A stretch of DNA of 6,660 nucleotides from an uncultured Treponema sp. GTDB taxonomy: Bacteria > Spirochaetota > Spirochaetia > Treponematales > Treponemataceae. This document shows positions 1 to 5,440 of the stretch, one piece after another (the first letter of the stretch is position 1; each line of letters opens with the position of its first letter). Where the stretch lies: NCBI GenBank assembly GCA_947165795.1, contig CAMVBP010000114.1, positions 1 through 6,660 on the forward strand, in the 5' to 3' direction. The notes under the pieces were generated by a model. It did no database searches and was not told the DNA's origin. It saw only the letters and a list, made by a program, of their open reading frames with translations. Made by a program: the position numbers and the translations under genes.

Positions 1-416
1 TTACAGGTTCTATGTGGTTCCATATTGGTGCTAACATGGATCAGAGAACTCAGGTTTACATTGGAACAATGTCTGCTACAGCTCTCGGACTCCGCAACCT
101 TGGCGATGAATCTATCATGACTCTTGAAACTCCAGATGAAGCTAACCGCGCAATCGGTACTTTGGATGAAGCTATCAAGAAGATCAACAAACAGCGTGCT
201 GACCTTGGTGCTTACCAGAACCGTCTTGAAATGACAGTTAAGGGACTTGATGTTGGTGCTGAAAACCTTCAGGCTTCTGAATCACGCATCCGTGATACAG
301 ACATGGCTTCTGCAATGGTTGAATTCACAAAAGATCAGGTACTCAGCCAGGCTGGAACAGCAATGCTCGCTCAGGCAAACCAGAGCTCACAGAATGTACT
401 CTCACTCTTGCGCTAG
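1..416 (+). CDS. flaB: Periplasmic flagellin FlaB, 3' part (5' end outside window)
   Basis: This is the C-terminal ~137 residues of a flagellin core protein, read in the frame whose first full codon is at position 3 and ending in TAG at 414-416. FlaB proteins polymerise into the core of the spirochaete periplasmic flagellum. The visible part starts with [15 protein letters not shown] and continues through YIGTMSA and ALGLRNLG. The conserved flagellin C-terminal helix then covers roughly the last 85 residues, with SRIRDTDMA, a Gln/Ala-rich stretch and the terminal NVLSLLR. The Met at 12 is internal, because the frame is open to the window edge and the family continues upstream. Codon use is richer in C/G and more biased than in the neighbours, as expected for an abundant protein. 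A strong intrinsic terminator begins about 22 bases after the stop. Treponemes usually carry several flaB paralogs; which one this is cannot be decided here. Confidence 0.96.
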   Translation, partial: TGSMWFHIGANMDQRTQVYIGTMSATALGLRNLGDESIMTLETPDEANRAIGTLDEAIKKINKQRADLGAYQNRLEMTVKGLDVGAENLQASESRIRDTDMASAMVEFTKDQVLSQAGTAMLAQANQSSQNVLSLLR

Positions 417-468
417 AACATTGCCAGCTTAAAATAGAAAATCGCCTCTTAGGAGGCGATTTTTTTTT
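376..468 (+). repeat. Direct repeat, copy 1: flaB tail plus terminator
   Basis: Bases 376-430 (the last 13 flaB codons including the stop, plus 14 noncoding bases) recur without a single mismatch at 576-630, exactly 200 bases downstream. A variable 10-11 base A-rich stretch follows in each copy, and then the same terminator hairpin. This copy is the functional gene end. Identity that runs through the stop codon into noncoding DNA points to a recent duplication or ongoing gene conversion, not to selection on the protein. Confidence 0.95.
438..468 (+). terminator. Rho-independent terminator of flaB
   Basis: An 8-bp perfect stem (atcgcctc, 441-448, with gaggcgat, 453-460) closes the 4-base loop ttag and is followed by eight T. 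Three A before the stem can pair with the first three T. It lies 22 bases after the flagellin stop codon. Confidence 0.93.
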
Positions 469-503
469 CTGGTTTGCTTGAGCTGTGAGCCATAAAATGG
501 AAG

Positions 504-526
504 CAAGTTTTGCATTGCAAAACTTG
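504..526. repeat. Perfect 23-bp palindrome with 11-bp arms
   Basis: Arm caagttttgca (504-514) and arm tgcaaaacttg (516-526) are exact reverse complements around one central T. The element sits in the spacer between the two flaB-tail repeats. It has no T-tract and follows a strong terminator, so a termination role is unlikely. It could be a dispersed intergenic repeat, a protein-binding site or a cruciform-forming element. Which of these applies cannot be told from one copy. Confidence 0.85.
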
Positions 527-575
527 ATAGCAGGTTAAAGACATGAAAGGTGGAGAAGCAATTGCGACCTGCGCA

Positions 576-669
576 CAAACCAGAGCTCACAGAATGTACT
601 CTCACTCTTGCGCTAGAACATTGCCAGCTTGATATAAAAAAATCGCCTCTTAGGAGGCGATTTTTTTTT
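576..669 (+). pseudogene. Duplicated flaB tail fragment (direct repeat, copy 2)
   Basis: This is a second copy of the flaB 3' end. Bases 576-630 equal 376-430 exactly, and the terminator follows with a one-base length shift. In the flagellin frame it reads [13 protein letters not shown] and then stops, but the frame upstream (539-574) has no flagellin sequence and a TAA at 536-538. It is therefore a fragment with no start of its own. It may be a remnant of a deleted second flagellin gene, a partial tandem duplication, or a footprint of recombination between flaB paralogs. Confidence 0.85.
636..669. terminator. Second copy of the terminator, bidirectional
   Basis: The same 8-bp stem (642-649 with 654-661) and ttag loop are present, now flanked by six A before the stem and eight T after it. 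On the minus strand the A-run becomes a U-run, so the hairpin can also end transcripts of the regulator gene that stops at 712, 43 bases away. Plus-strand transcripts escaping the first terminator would meet it as a second stop. Confidence 0.88.
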
Positions 670-711
670 GTATTAATTTGCTTAAAAATAGCAGAAAGTC
701 TATTTACTTAT

Positions 712-1266
712 TTAGTTTAAGGAAATTTCGCCTTCTTCGCTTATAGATATAATTGCTTTACAGTTAGAACAGCGGAAGCGGCCTGCTCTTGTTGCCTGAA
801 CAGATTTAGCACAGGAAGGACATGCAACAATTTTTGGGAATACAGACTGCTGAGGAGTTCTTCCCTGATTGCATAAAAAGTCCATTGCTTCTTCCATTGT
901 ATTTTTTAAGTTAAAGAACTGAGAAAAGCCTAAAATCTGGAAAACTTCAGATACTTTTTCCTGTACTTCTGCAAGAACAATATCTCCGCCCTTTGCTTTT
1001 ACCATCTTAAGAAGAATAGTAAACGAGCCTAAGCCTGTAGAAGAAACGTATGATAATGAACCGCAATTAAACAGAATGTTAAAATATCCTGCTCCAATAA
1101 CTTTTGTAAGCTGTTTCTGGAAAAATGAGGAATTATATGTGTCGATGTATCCTTCAAGAACACAAATTATTCCACCTTGAACGTTAGGAATAGTCTTTAA
1201 AGTTATCTTTAAGGAATCATCTTTGTCGTTGTCAAAACCTGTTACAATTGAATTGTTGGACTCCAA
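712..1266 (-). CDS. STAS-domain anti-sigma factor antagonist with C-terminal zinc ribbon
   Basis: A 184-residue cytoplasmic regulator. Residues ~18-130 form a STAS domain like that of SpoIIAA and RsbV, which bind an anti-sigma kinase and are switched by phosphorylation. The motif YVSSTGLG (residues 73-80) aligns with DSSGLG of SpoIIAA. Ser76 falls on the phosphorylated serine, and the usual preceding Asp is replaced by Ser75. Residues ~145-172 form a zinc ribbon with CPSC (Cys149, Cys152) and CSNC (Cys166, Cys169), which could bind nucleic acid or protein. The start is TTG: an AGAGAGGTGA ribosome binding site ends 4 bases before it, and the first in-frame ATG (residue 88) would cut the STAS fold in half. 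No partner kinase or sigma factor lies in the window. It has its own promoter (1324-1352), and the bidirectional hairpin at 636-669 probably ends its transcript. Family assignment is firm; the pathway is unknown. Confidence 0.9.
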   Translation of the reverse strand: MESNNSIVTGFDNDKDDSLKITLKTIPNVQGGIICVLEGYIDTYNSSFFQKQLTKVIGAGYFNILFNCGSLSYVSSTGLGSFTILLKMVKAKGGDIVLAEVQEKVSEVFQILGFSQFFNLKNTMEEAMDFLCNQGRTPQQSVFPKIVACPSCAKSVQATRAGRFRCSNCKAIISISEEGEISLN

Positions 1267-1323
1267 TCTTTCACCTCTCTAAAATGTCTTAAAGAAACTT
1301 TTTTAATACCCAAACCTATATTA

Positions 1324-1352
1324 AATATACAACTAAAAATTAAAACTGTCTA
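1324..1352 (-). promoter_or_regulatory. Sigma-70-like promoter of the STAS regulator
   Basis: Read on the minus strand: -35 TAGACA (1347-1352), a 17-base spacer, and -10 TATATT (1324-1329). Five of six bases match consensus in each hexamer. Predicted transcription start is near 1317, giving a leader of about 50 bases with a good ribosome binding site. The rest of 1267-1448 is AT-rich with no ORF and no strong hairpin. AT-rich DNA yields chance matches, hence moderate confidence. Confidence 0.55.
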
Positions 1353-1448
1353 GAAAAAAGTGTGAAACAAAACTAATATTGCAAATTTATAGACTATTTA
1401 AGTTAAATTTTTAGAGTAGTCGAGTTTTTATTCCTTATAAAGACAATT

Positions 1449-1853
1449 TTATTCTATTATAGTTACTTCAGTTACGGCAAGTGTAATATTCCAGGAGCTT
1501 TTTCTGGAAATTTCATAGCCTTTTATCTGAATTTTTTGTCCATAATATTTATACAGTTCATAATATACTTCCTGATGTGCTTCATCAGGAAGTAAAAAAT
1601 ACGAAGTAATGTTTTTTCCGGAACCTTTGTTTATAAAATATGGATAAGTGCCTGCAGAATACATATCTAAGGTTCCGGTTACAGTGGTAACTTGTCCTTT
1701 ATGAGTAAATTTATTATTTGAAATATCAGAAGAACTGCTTGAAGAAACTTGTGTTGCAGAAGCCTGTGCCGAAGATGCTTTTTTTGTGCTTGAGCATGTG
1801 CAAAATAAAAATACTGCAAAAATAATGCATATATTAACTTTTGAATATTTCAT
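1449..1853 (-). CDS. Small putative lipoprotein of unknown function, possible OB-like fold
   Basis: A 134-residue protein. Residues 1-20 are an export signal: a short charged start, then a hydrophobic run ending FLFCTC. Cys18 or Cys20 would be the lipidated residue, but neither context is a canonical lipobox; loose lipoboxes are common in spirochaetes. Residues 21-47 are a Ser/Ala-rich linker. Residues ~52-134 have the spacing of a small beta barrel: GQVTTVTGTL, a buried Tyr-rich middle, then GQKIQIKGYE and a final ILAV-type strand. That resembles OB-fold proteins, but this is only a pattern impression. The ATG at 1853 is preferred over one at 1889 because GGGAG lies 7 bases before it. The peptidase gene ends 60 bases upstream on the same strand, so co-transcription is possible. 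A weak promoter (TAGACT at 1931-1936, TATATT at 1907-1912) could also serve it. Confidence 0.78.
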   Translation of the reverse strand: MKYSKVNICIIFAVFLFCTCSSTKKASSAQASATQVSSSSSSDISNNKFTHKGQVTTVTGTLDMYSAGTYPYFINKGSGKNITSYFLLPDEAHQEVYYELYKYYGQKIQIKGYEISRKSSWNITLAVTEVTIIE

Positions 1854-1913
1854 GTTTTTTCTCCCATAACTCTGCCACTGAACCTGCATTTGGTCAATGA
1901 GGCAGTAATATAA

Positions 1914-3545
1914 TTAGTTTCTATGCCAGAAGTCTAATAAATTTCCCCATTCATGTGAGTAGCCGGTTATGTCTGAATAGTTTGTGTAAATAGGAAAAAT
2001 CCTTCTATAAGCAGAAGTATATTGGGCACTTGTTGCATATTGAGTGTCTGGAAAGTATCCCGGATCAAGAATAAAGGTATGAGAAACTATTGTAAGACCA
2101 AAAGAACCATCATTTAGCTGATTTGTGTGTCTATAGTTCAGATCAGAGAGATTTTTGGAATAAACAAGATTTACAGAAGCAGGTTCAGTTGTGTGTTCTG
2201 TTCTTGTTCCTATCCATGAAGTAATAATTACATCGTTTAGAGAGTCCATTAGATTATTTGCAGCGTTTTTAGTTTCTGTAGAAATTCCTAAGTCAGTTGA
2301 ATCTGAAAGCTGTTTGCATAAATAACCAATATCACTTAAAACTGTATAAGTTCCGCTGTAAGACATTCCTTTACAGTTATTTATATTTGTTCTGTCCTGC
2401 TTAAGAAAGTTATTAAAAATTGCCATTCTTGTTGTTACAGGTTCTCTTTGAATTGCCATCGAAAGAAGGTTTATTTTATTCAAAAGATTCATCTGTTTTA
2501 GTTCCGATAAATCGTATTGTGCCTGTGTAAGAACAATATCATAGCTTGTACGGTCATCATCAGCTTGAACGGTTTTTGTATTATATTTATGTTTTTCTGC
2601 ATAAGATTTTACTATTATTCTTCCCATTTCTTTTGAATCTATGTTATTACTTTTAAGACTGTTAATAATGTTAAAATGATCGTTTGCATAACTGATATTT
2701 GCGCTTGTAACAAGATAATCTGCGCATCCGCGTAAAATATATGTAGTTTCTATATTTCCCTGCAGGCAGCAGTCCATCCAGATTATGTCTGGGTGTAAGC
2801 CAGAGCCGTTGATTGCATTTTTAATATCTGTGGCTGTTAAAAGCTTAGAAGTTGCGTTCGTATCATCAGCACAAAGAGAACGGGAATTAATATAATTGCC
2901 AATGCCTCCTGAATATGTTTCAAATTCTGTTCCAGAACCATGGTCGGTAAGGCATAAAACTATATTATTAGCAGAATAATTGCTTTTTACCCAGGAAAGA
3001 AAATTTGAAAGTGTAGAAACATCTCCCATATCTGGTTCAGAAGAAAGCCAGCCTGCATAATCGGTAAGTCTTTTTGAATTTTTAGAAAGCATCCAATAAT
3101 CATTTACATATTTCTTATTGGAAGTCGTTTCTCTTATTAATCTATTTGTATTTGAATCCATAGGACCAAGCTCATAAATTTCGCTTCTTGGATGAAGACG
3201 GGTGTTTTTTAAAACATAAGCATCCTGTTGATTTTGTCCGTCCCAAAGCATAACAACTTTTACAGAAGGATAGCTTTCGTTTGTATTATTATTTTCCGAA
3301 AGAAGATTATATAGAGCCAGCTGCACATTAGTAATATCATACCAGAGATCATCATTTAAATTGTTATCGGCATCTACATACATAATAAAGAGCCAGTCGC
3401 TGTTTGTATGTGGTAATGGAGGAAGCAATCTTGCTTTTGAAGAGCCTCCTGAAGCAGAAGAAGATTCCGGATTAATTCCTGGAGTACAGGCCATAACGAA
3501 AAGAGAAATTAAAAATACAATAATTAAATAAAAAAATTTTTTCAT
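1914..3545 (-). CDS. Clostripain-like (family C11) cysteine peptidase, lipoprotein
   Basis: A 543-residue surface or periplasmic peptidase of the clostripain family (C11, caspase-like fold), whose members cut after basic residues. Residues 1-20 are a signal peptide with lipobox VMAC, so Cys20 is lipidated; a Ser/Gly-rich linker follows to ~37. The domain begins at WLFIMYVDADNNL (51-63). It contains MLWDGQ (99-104) and the catalytic histidine in LTDHGSGTE (His202), followed after a strand by WMDCCLQG, where Cys260 aligns with the nucleophile of the family's DAC motif. The segment after ADYLVTS (276-281) normally reads SE...P..GW.Y but here is SANISYANDHF, so substrate preference may differ. 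The C-terminal ~200 residues are family-like but less conserved. It is divergent from the SGNH gene across 38 bases, has no clear ribosome binding site, and may be leaderless. Its physiological target is unknown. Confidence 0.88.
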   Translation of the reverse strand: MKKFFYLIIVFLISLFVMACTPGINPESSSASGGSSKARLLPPLPHTNSDWLFIMYVDADNNLNDDLWYDITNVQLALYNLLSENNNTNESYPSVKVVMLWDGQNQQDAYVLKNTRLHPRSEIYELGPMDSNTNRLIRETTSNKKYVNDYWMLSKNSKRLTDYAGWLSSEPDMGDVSTLSNFLSWVKSNYSANNIVLCLTDHGSGTEFETYSGGIGNYINSRSLCADDTNATSKLLTATDIKNAINGSGLHPDIIWMDCCLQGNIETTYILRGCADYLVTSANISYANDHFNIINSLKSNNIDSKEMGRIIVKSYAEKHKYNTKTVQADDDRTSYDIVLTQAQYDLSELKQMNLLNKINLLSMAIQREPVTTRMAIFNNFLKQDRTNINNCKGMSYSGTYTVLSDIGYLCKQLSDSTDLGISTETKNAANNLMDSLNDVIITSWIGTRTEHTTEPASVNLVYSKNLSDLNYRHTNQLNDGSFGLTIVSHTFILDPGYFPDTQYATSAQYTSAYRRIFPIYTNYSDITGYSHEWGNLLDFWHRN

Positions 3546-3552
3546 TACTAGA

Positions 3553-3581
3553 ATTATGACTTATAAAGGTTTATAATTCAA
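3553..3581 (-). promoter_or_regulatory. Putative promoter of the C11 peptidase, leaderless type
   Basis: Minus strand: -35 TTGAAT (3576-3581, 4/6), a 17-base spacer, -10 CATAAT (3553-3558, 5/6). Only 7 bases separate the -10 from the ATG at 3545, so transcription would start at or beside the start codon. There is no Shine-Dalgarno sequence in the gap. The -35 overlaps the -10 of the opposite promoter. Confidence 0.5.
3572..3577 (+). promoter_or_regulatory. Putative -10 element of the SGNH-rnhA operon
   Basis: A perfect TATAAT lies 6 bases before the ATG at 3584. The best -35 at 17 bases, tagaat (3549-3554), matches only 3/6. No Shine-Dalgarno sequence is present, so this start also looks leaderless. 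It overlaps the -35 of the divergent peptidase promoter, so the two should compete for RNA polymerase. Confidence 0.45.
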
Positions 3582-3583
3582 GT

Positions 3584-4285
3584 ATGAAAAATTCTATTGC
3601 TGTTTTTGGCGATTCAATCTTAAAAGGTGCTGTTACAGGAACTGATAGCGGACATCTTTTTGATATTATAGAAAATGACAGTCTTTCTCTTGCTCAAAAG
3701 GTTCTTGGCTTTGAACTGAATAATCAGTCTGTATTTGGAAACATAATTACTAAAGCGCAGCGAAAGCTTAATAAAATGATGGAGCGCGGCGAAAAATTTG
3801 AGTTAGGAATTATTGAATCCGGAGGCAACGACTGTGATTATGACTGGCCGCCTGTAAGCGAAAATCCAAAAGGTATTATTCATAAGCCCCGCGTTGAGCT
3901 TAGTGATTTTATAAGGATTGTCGGAGAGATGATAGAAACACTCCGTGCAAATCTAATTACTCCGCTTATTATGACAATGCCTCCTCTTGTGCCGGACTGG
4001 TGGTTTGAGCATATATGTAATGGAAATAATAAGGAAAATATTCTGGAATTTCTGAATGGAAATCCTCATAAGCTTTACGAAAATCATGAATTGTATAATA
4101 TGGAGCTTGCAGATTTAGCCCGTGCAAAAAATGTTCAGATTGTAGATATGCGCAAAGCCATGCTCAGCGCACCTGACTACCGTTCGTTAATGTGCCGGGA
4201 TGGAATTCACCCGAACGAAAAAGGCTATGAATATATGTCAAAAATCTGGATAGAAAAGCTTCCTCAGGTTAAAAAGGAATTTTAA
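3584..4285 (+). CDS. SGNH/GDSL-family hydrolase, cytoplasmic
   Basis: A 233-residue SGNH-fold esterase or acylhydrolase. All four signature blocks are visible. Block I is VFGDSI, with nucleophile Ser11. Block II is the glycine of SVFGN (Gly52). Block III is SGGND, with Asn82 in the oxyanion hole. Block V is RDGIHPNEKG, with Asp206 and His209 completing the triad. There is no signal peptide, so it acts in the cytoplasm. A long insert (residues ~84-165), rich in Trp, Pro and Asn, lies between blocks III and V and probably forms the substrate cap. The substrate cannot be read from the sequence; family members deacylate lipids, sugars and other small esters. The stop is 3 bases from the rnhA start, so the two are probably co-transcribed and translationally coupled. 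The divergent neighbour is the C11 peptidase; no functional link between them is evident. Confidence 0.88.
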   Translation: MKNSIAVFGDSILKGAVTGTDSGHLFDIIENDSLSLAQKVLGFELNNQSVFGNIITKAQRKLNKMMERGEKFELGIIESGGNDCDYDWPPVSENPKGIIHKPRVELSDFIRIVGEMIETLRANLITPLIMTMPPLVPDWWFEHICNGNNKENILEFLNGNPHKLYENHELYNMELADLARAKNVQIVDMRKAMLSAPDYRSLMCRDGIHPNEKGYEYMSKIWIEKLPQVKKEF

Positions 4286-4288
4286 AAA

Positions 4289-4747
4289 ATGAGCGAAAAT
4301 GAAAAAATAATTATTTATACAGACGGCGGCTGCCACGGAAACCCCGGACCGGGAGGCTGGGCAATTGTAGTTATTGCAGATGGCGTTGCAAAACAGCTTT
4401 CGGGCGGAGAAAAACTTACGACTAATAACCGCATGGAGCTTATGGCTGCTATTAATGCACTTTCTGTAATTAATAATACAAAAGGCTTTTCTGCGTGTGA
4501 TGTAGTTGTTTATATAGACAGCCAGTATGTAAAAAACGGAATTACCTCATGGATTAAAAACTGGAAAGCAAAAGGCTGGAAAACTGCCGATAAAAAACCG
4601 GTAAAAAATCAGGATTTGTGGGAAAAGCTTGATGCACTAAATTCTGTTTTGAAGGTTGAATGGAAGTGGGTAAAAGGTCACGCAGGTGTAGAATATAATG
4701 AACTTTGCGACAGCCTTTGTCAAAAGGAAATCGCAAAGTTTGAATAA
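4289..4747 (+). CDS. rnhA: Ribonuclease HI
   Basis: A 152-residue RNase HI, close to the E. coli length of 155. It degrades the RNA strand of RNA-DNA hybrids, such as R-loops and Okazaki primers, in the cytoplasm. The carboxylates are all present: Asp12 (YTDGGC), Glu50 (RMELMA), Asp77 (YIDSQY) and Asp141 (ELCDSLC). His131 (VKGHAG) matches the flexible catalytic histidine. NPGPGGW (18-24) and TTNNRMEL (44-51) are typical. The basic, Trp-rich protrusion of the E. coli-type enzyme is present at residues ~88-111 (WIKNWKAKGW followed by Lys-rich sequence), so this is the type with a hybrid-binding handle. A modest AAGGA (4274-4278) lies 10 bases before the ATG, inside the end of the SGNH gene, and the 3-base gap suggests coupling. 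A weak terminator follows directly. Confidence 0.97.
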   Translation: MSENEKIIIYTDGGCHGNPGPGGWAIVVIADGVAKQLSGGEKLTTNNRMELMAAINALSVINNTKGFSACDVVVYIDSQYVKNGITSWIKNWKAKGWKTADKKPVKNQDLWEKLDALNSVLKVEWKWVKGHAGVEYNELCDSLCQKEIAKFE

Positions 4748-4749
4748 GA

Positions 4750-4772
4750 ATTGTCCGGAACGACAGTTTTTT
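4750..4772 (+). terminator. Probable terminator of the SGNH-rnhA operon
   Basis: A short stem, attgtc (4750-4755) with gacagt (4762-4767) including one G-U pair, closes a 6-base loop and runs into a T-tract at 4767-4772. It starts 3 bases after the rnhA stop and overlaps the stop of the convergent transporter gene. The stem is weak, and on the minus strand no U-run follows it. Confidence 0.5.
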
Positions 4773-5382
4773 ATATTTCTTTAGAAAGCTTAGATTTTGA
4801 ATTTGCAGAAATAAAGAGTCCTGTGAATACTGCAATACAGATTACTGTAGAAGAAACAGATTCAAGAATTGCATTTAATCCGCATGCACCAACAAGGGCG
4901 ATATAACCTATTCCGCCTAAAGCAGTTTTTACATCTTCTCCCTTGAATATATAAAGTGAACCAAGAACAAGCAGGGTATGAATAATAGTTGCCAAAAAGC
5001 TTGAAATACCTGCGCTCACAATTTTTGGCATTTTTGGAATGAGGTTCAAAAGTTTCCAGATTCCCCATGCAGCAGCTGCAAAAAGAATTCGTGGAAGAAC
5101 AGAACACAGCGGATTAATAAACATAGGATCAAGAACTCCGCTTGGAGTCATTGCAGCCATAATTAAAGAAAGAATTCCAAAAACAGCTCCTGCAAAAATT
5201 CCTTCCGGAAGACCAGCTAAAAGAACAGTAAGAATTACAGGAATGTGTAAAATTGTAATTGATGCAGCACCAATGGAAATAAAACCAATTTTAGTAATTC
5301 CAAGAACAATGATTAAAGCGCTGAATGCACCTGTAAGTGCAAGTTTTTTGGTAAGTGTTAAACGTTCTGCAGTATCTTTCAT
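4771..5382 (-). CDS. ECF transporter S component (vitamin uptake, specificity unknown)
   Basis: A 203-residue, very hydrophobic membrane protein with about six transmembrane segments (roughly 14-30, 42-58, 60-79, 93-115, 121-146 and 156-191). It resembles the substrate-binding S subunits of energy-coupling factor (ECF) importers, which capture a vitamin and dock onto a shared EcfT/EcfA module. The first segment has the AxxxA pattern (Ala15, Ala19) that contacts EcfT in this group. The stretch GFISIGAASITILHIPV (33-49), followed by GLPEGIFAGAVFG, is typical of the ECF_trnsprt type family that includes pantothenate and riboflavin carriers. I would not choose between ligands. No EcfT or EcfA gene is in the window, so it would use a module encoded elsewhere. 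GAGG lies 8 bases before the ATG start (5 bases if counted to TTTCT). It has its own promoter, and no riboswitch fits in the 58-base gap. Confidence 0.85.
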   Translation of the reverse strand: MKDTAERLTLTKKLALTGAFSALIIVLGITKIGFISIGAASITILHIPVILTVLLAGLPEGIFAGAVFGILSLIMAAMTPSGVLDPMFINPLCSVLPRILFAAAAWGIWKLLNLIPKMPKIVSAGISSFLATIIHTLLVLGSLYIFKGEDVKTALGGIGYIALVGACGLNAILESVSSTVICIAVFTGLFISANSKSKLSKEI

Positions 5383-5410
5383 AGAAACCTCTTATAAAAA
5401 TTTTTCAAAC

Positions 5411-5439
5411 ATCTTAGACATTTTTTTAAATTTTGTCAA
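5411..5439 (-). promoter_or_regulatory. Strong promoter of the ECF S-component gene
   Basis: Minus strand: consensus -35 TTGACA (5434-5439), a 17-base spacer, -10 TAAGAT (5411-5416, 4/6). The -35 begins 1 base after the stop codon of the upstream DUF2400 gene. Predicted start is near 5404, giving a leader of about 20 bases that contains the ribosome binding site. The transporter can therefore be expressed independently of the gene before it. Confidence 0.65.
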
Positions 5440-5440
5440 A

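Noticed and set aside
247..432. 61-codon ORF on the + strand
   Set aside because: Out-of-frame shadow inside flaB; the flagellin frame is clearly the coding one.
543..632. 29-codon ORF starting in the spacer and running through the copied flaB tail
   Set aside because: Reads the duplicated tail out of the flagellin frame, has no promoter, and resembles no protein; a by-product of the duplication.
1392..1421. gacta / tagtc inverted repeat downstream of the small lipoprotein
   Set aside because: Five-base arms in AT-rich DNA without a U-run; chance level.
1854..1889. Upstream in-frame ATG adding 12 residues to the small lipoprotein
   Set aside because: It would bury the signal peptide behind polar residues, and the GGGAG site is correctly placed for the ATG at 1853.
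1872..1905. ctgcc / ggcag inverted repeat between the peptidase and the small lipoprotein
   Set aside because: Only 5-bp arms with a long loop and no T-tract; not a credible terminator.
4554..4835. 93-codon ORF on the minus strand
   Set aside because: Antisense to rnhA and out of frame with the transporter; no recognisable protein.
4862..5107. 81-codon ORF on the minus strand
   Set aside because: Alternate frame within the ECF transporter gene, which has the membrane-protein pattern in its own frame.
5383..5440. Possible vitamin riboswitch before the ECF gene
   Set aside because: The 58-base gap is filled by a promoter and a ribosome binding site; no conserved aptamer motif is visible.
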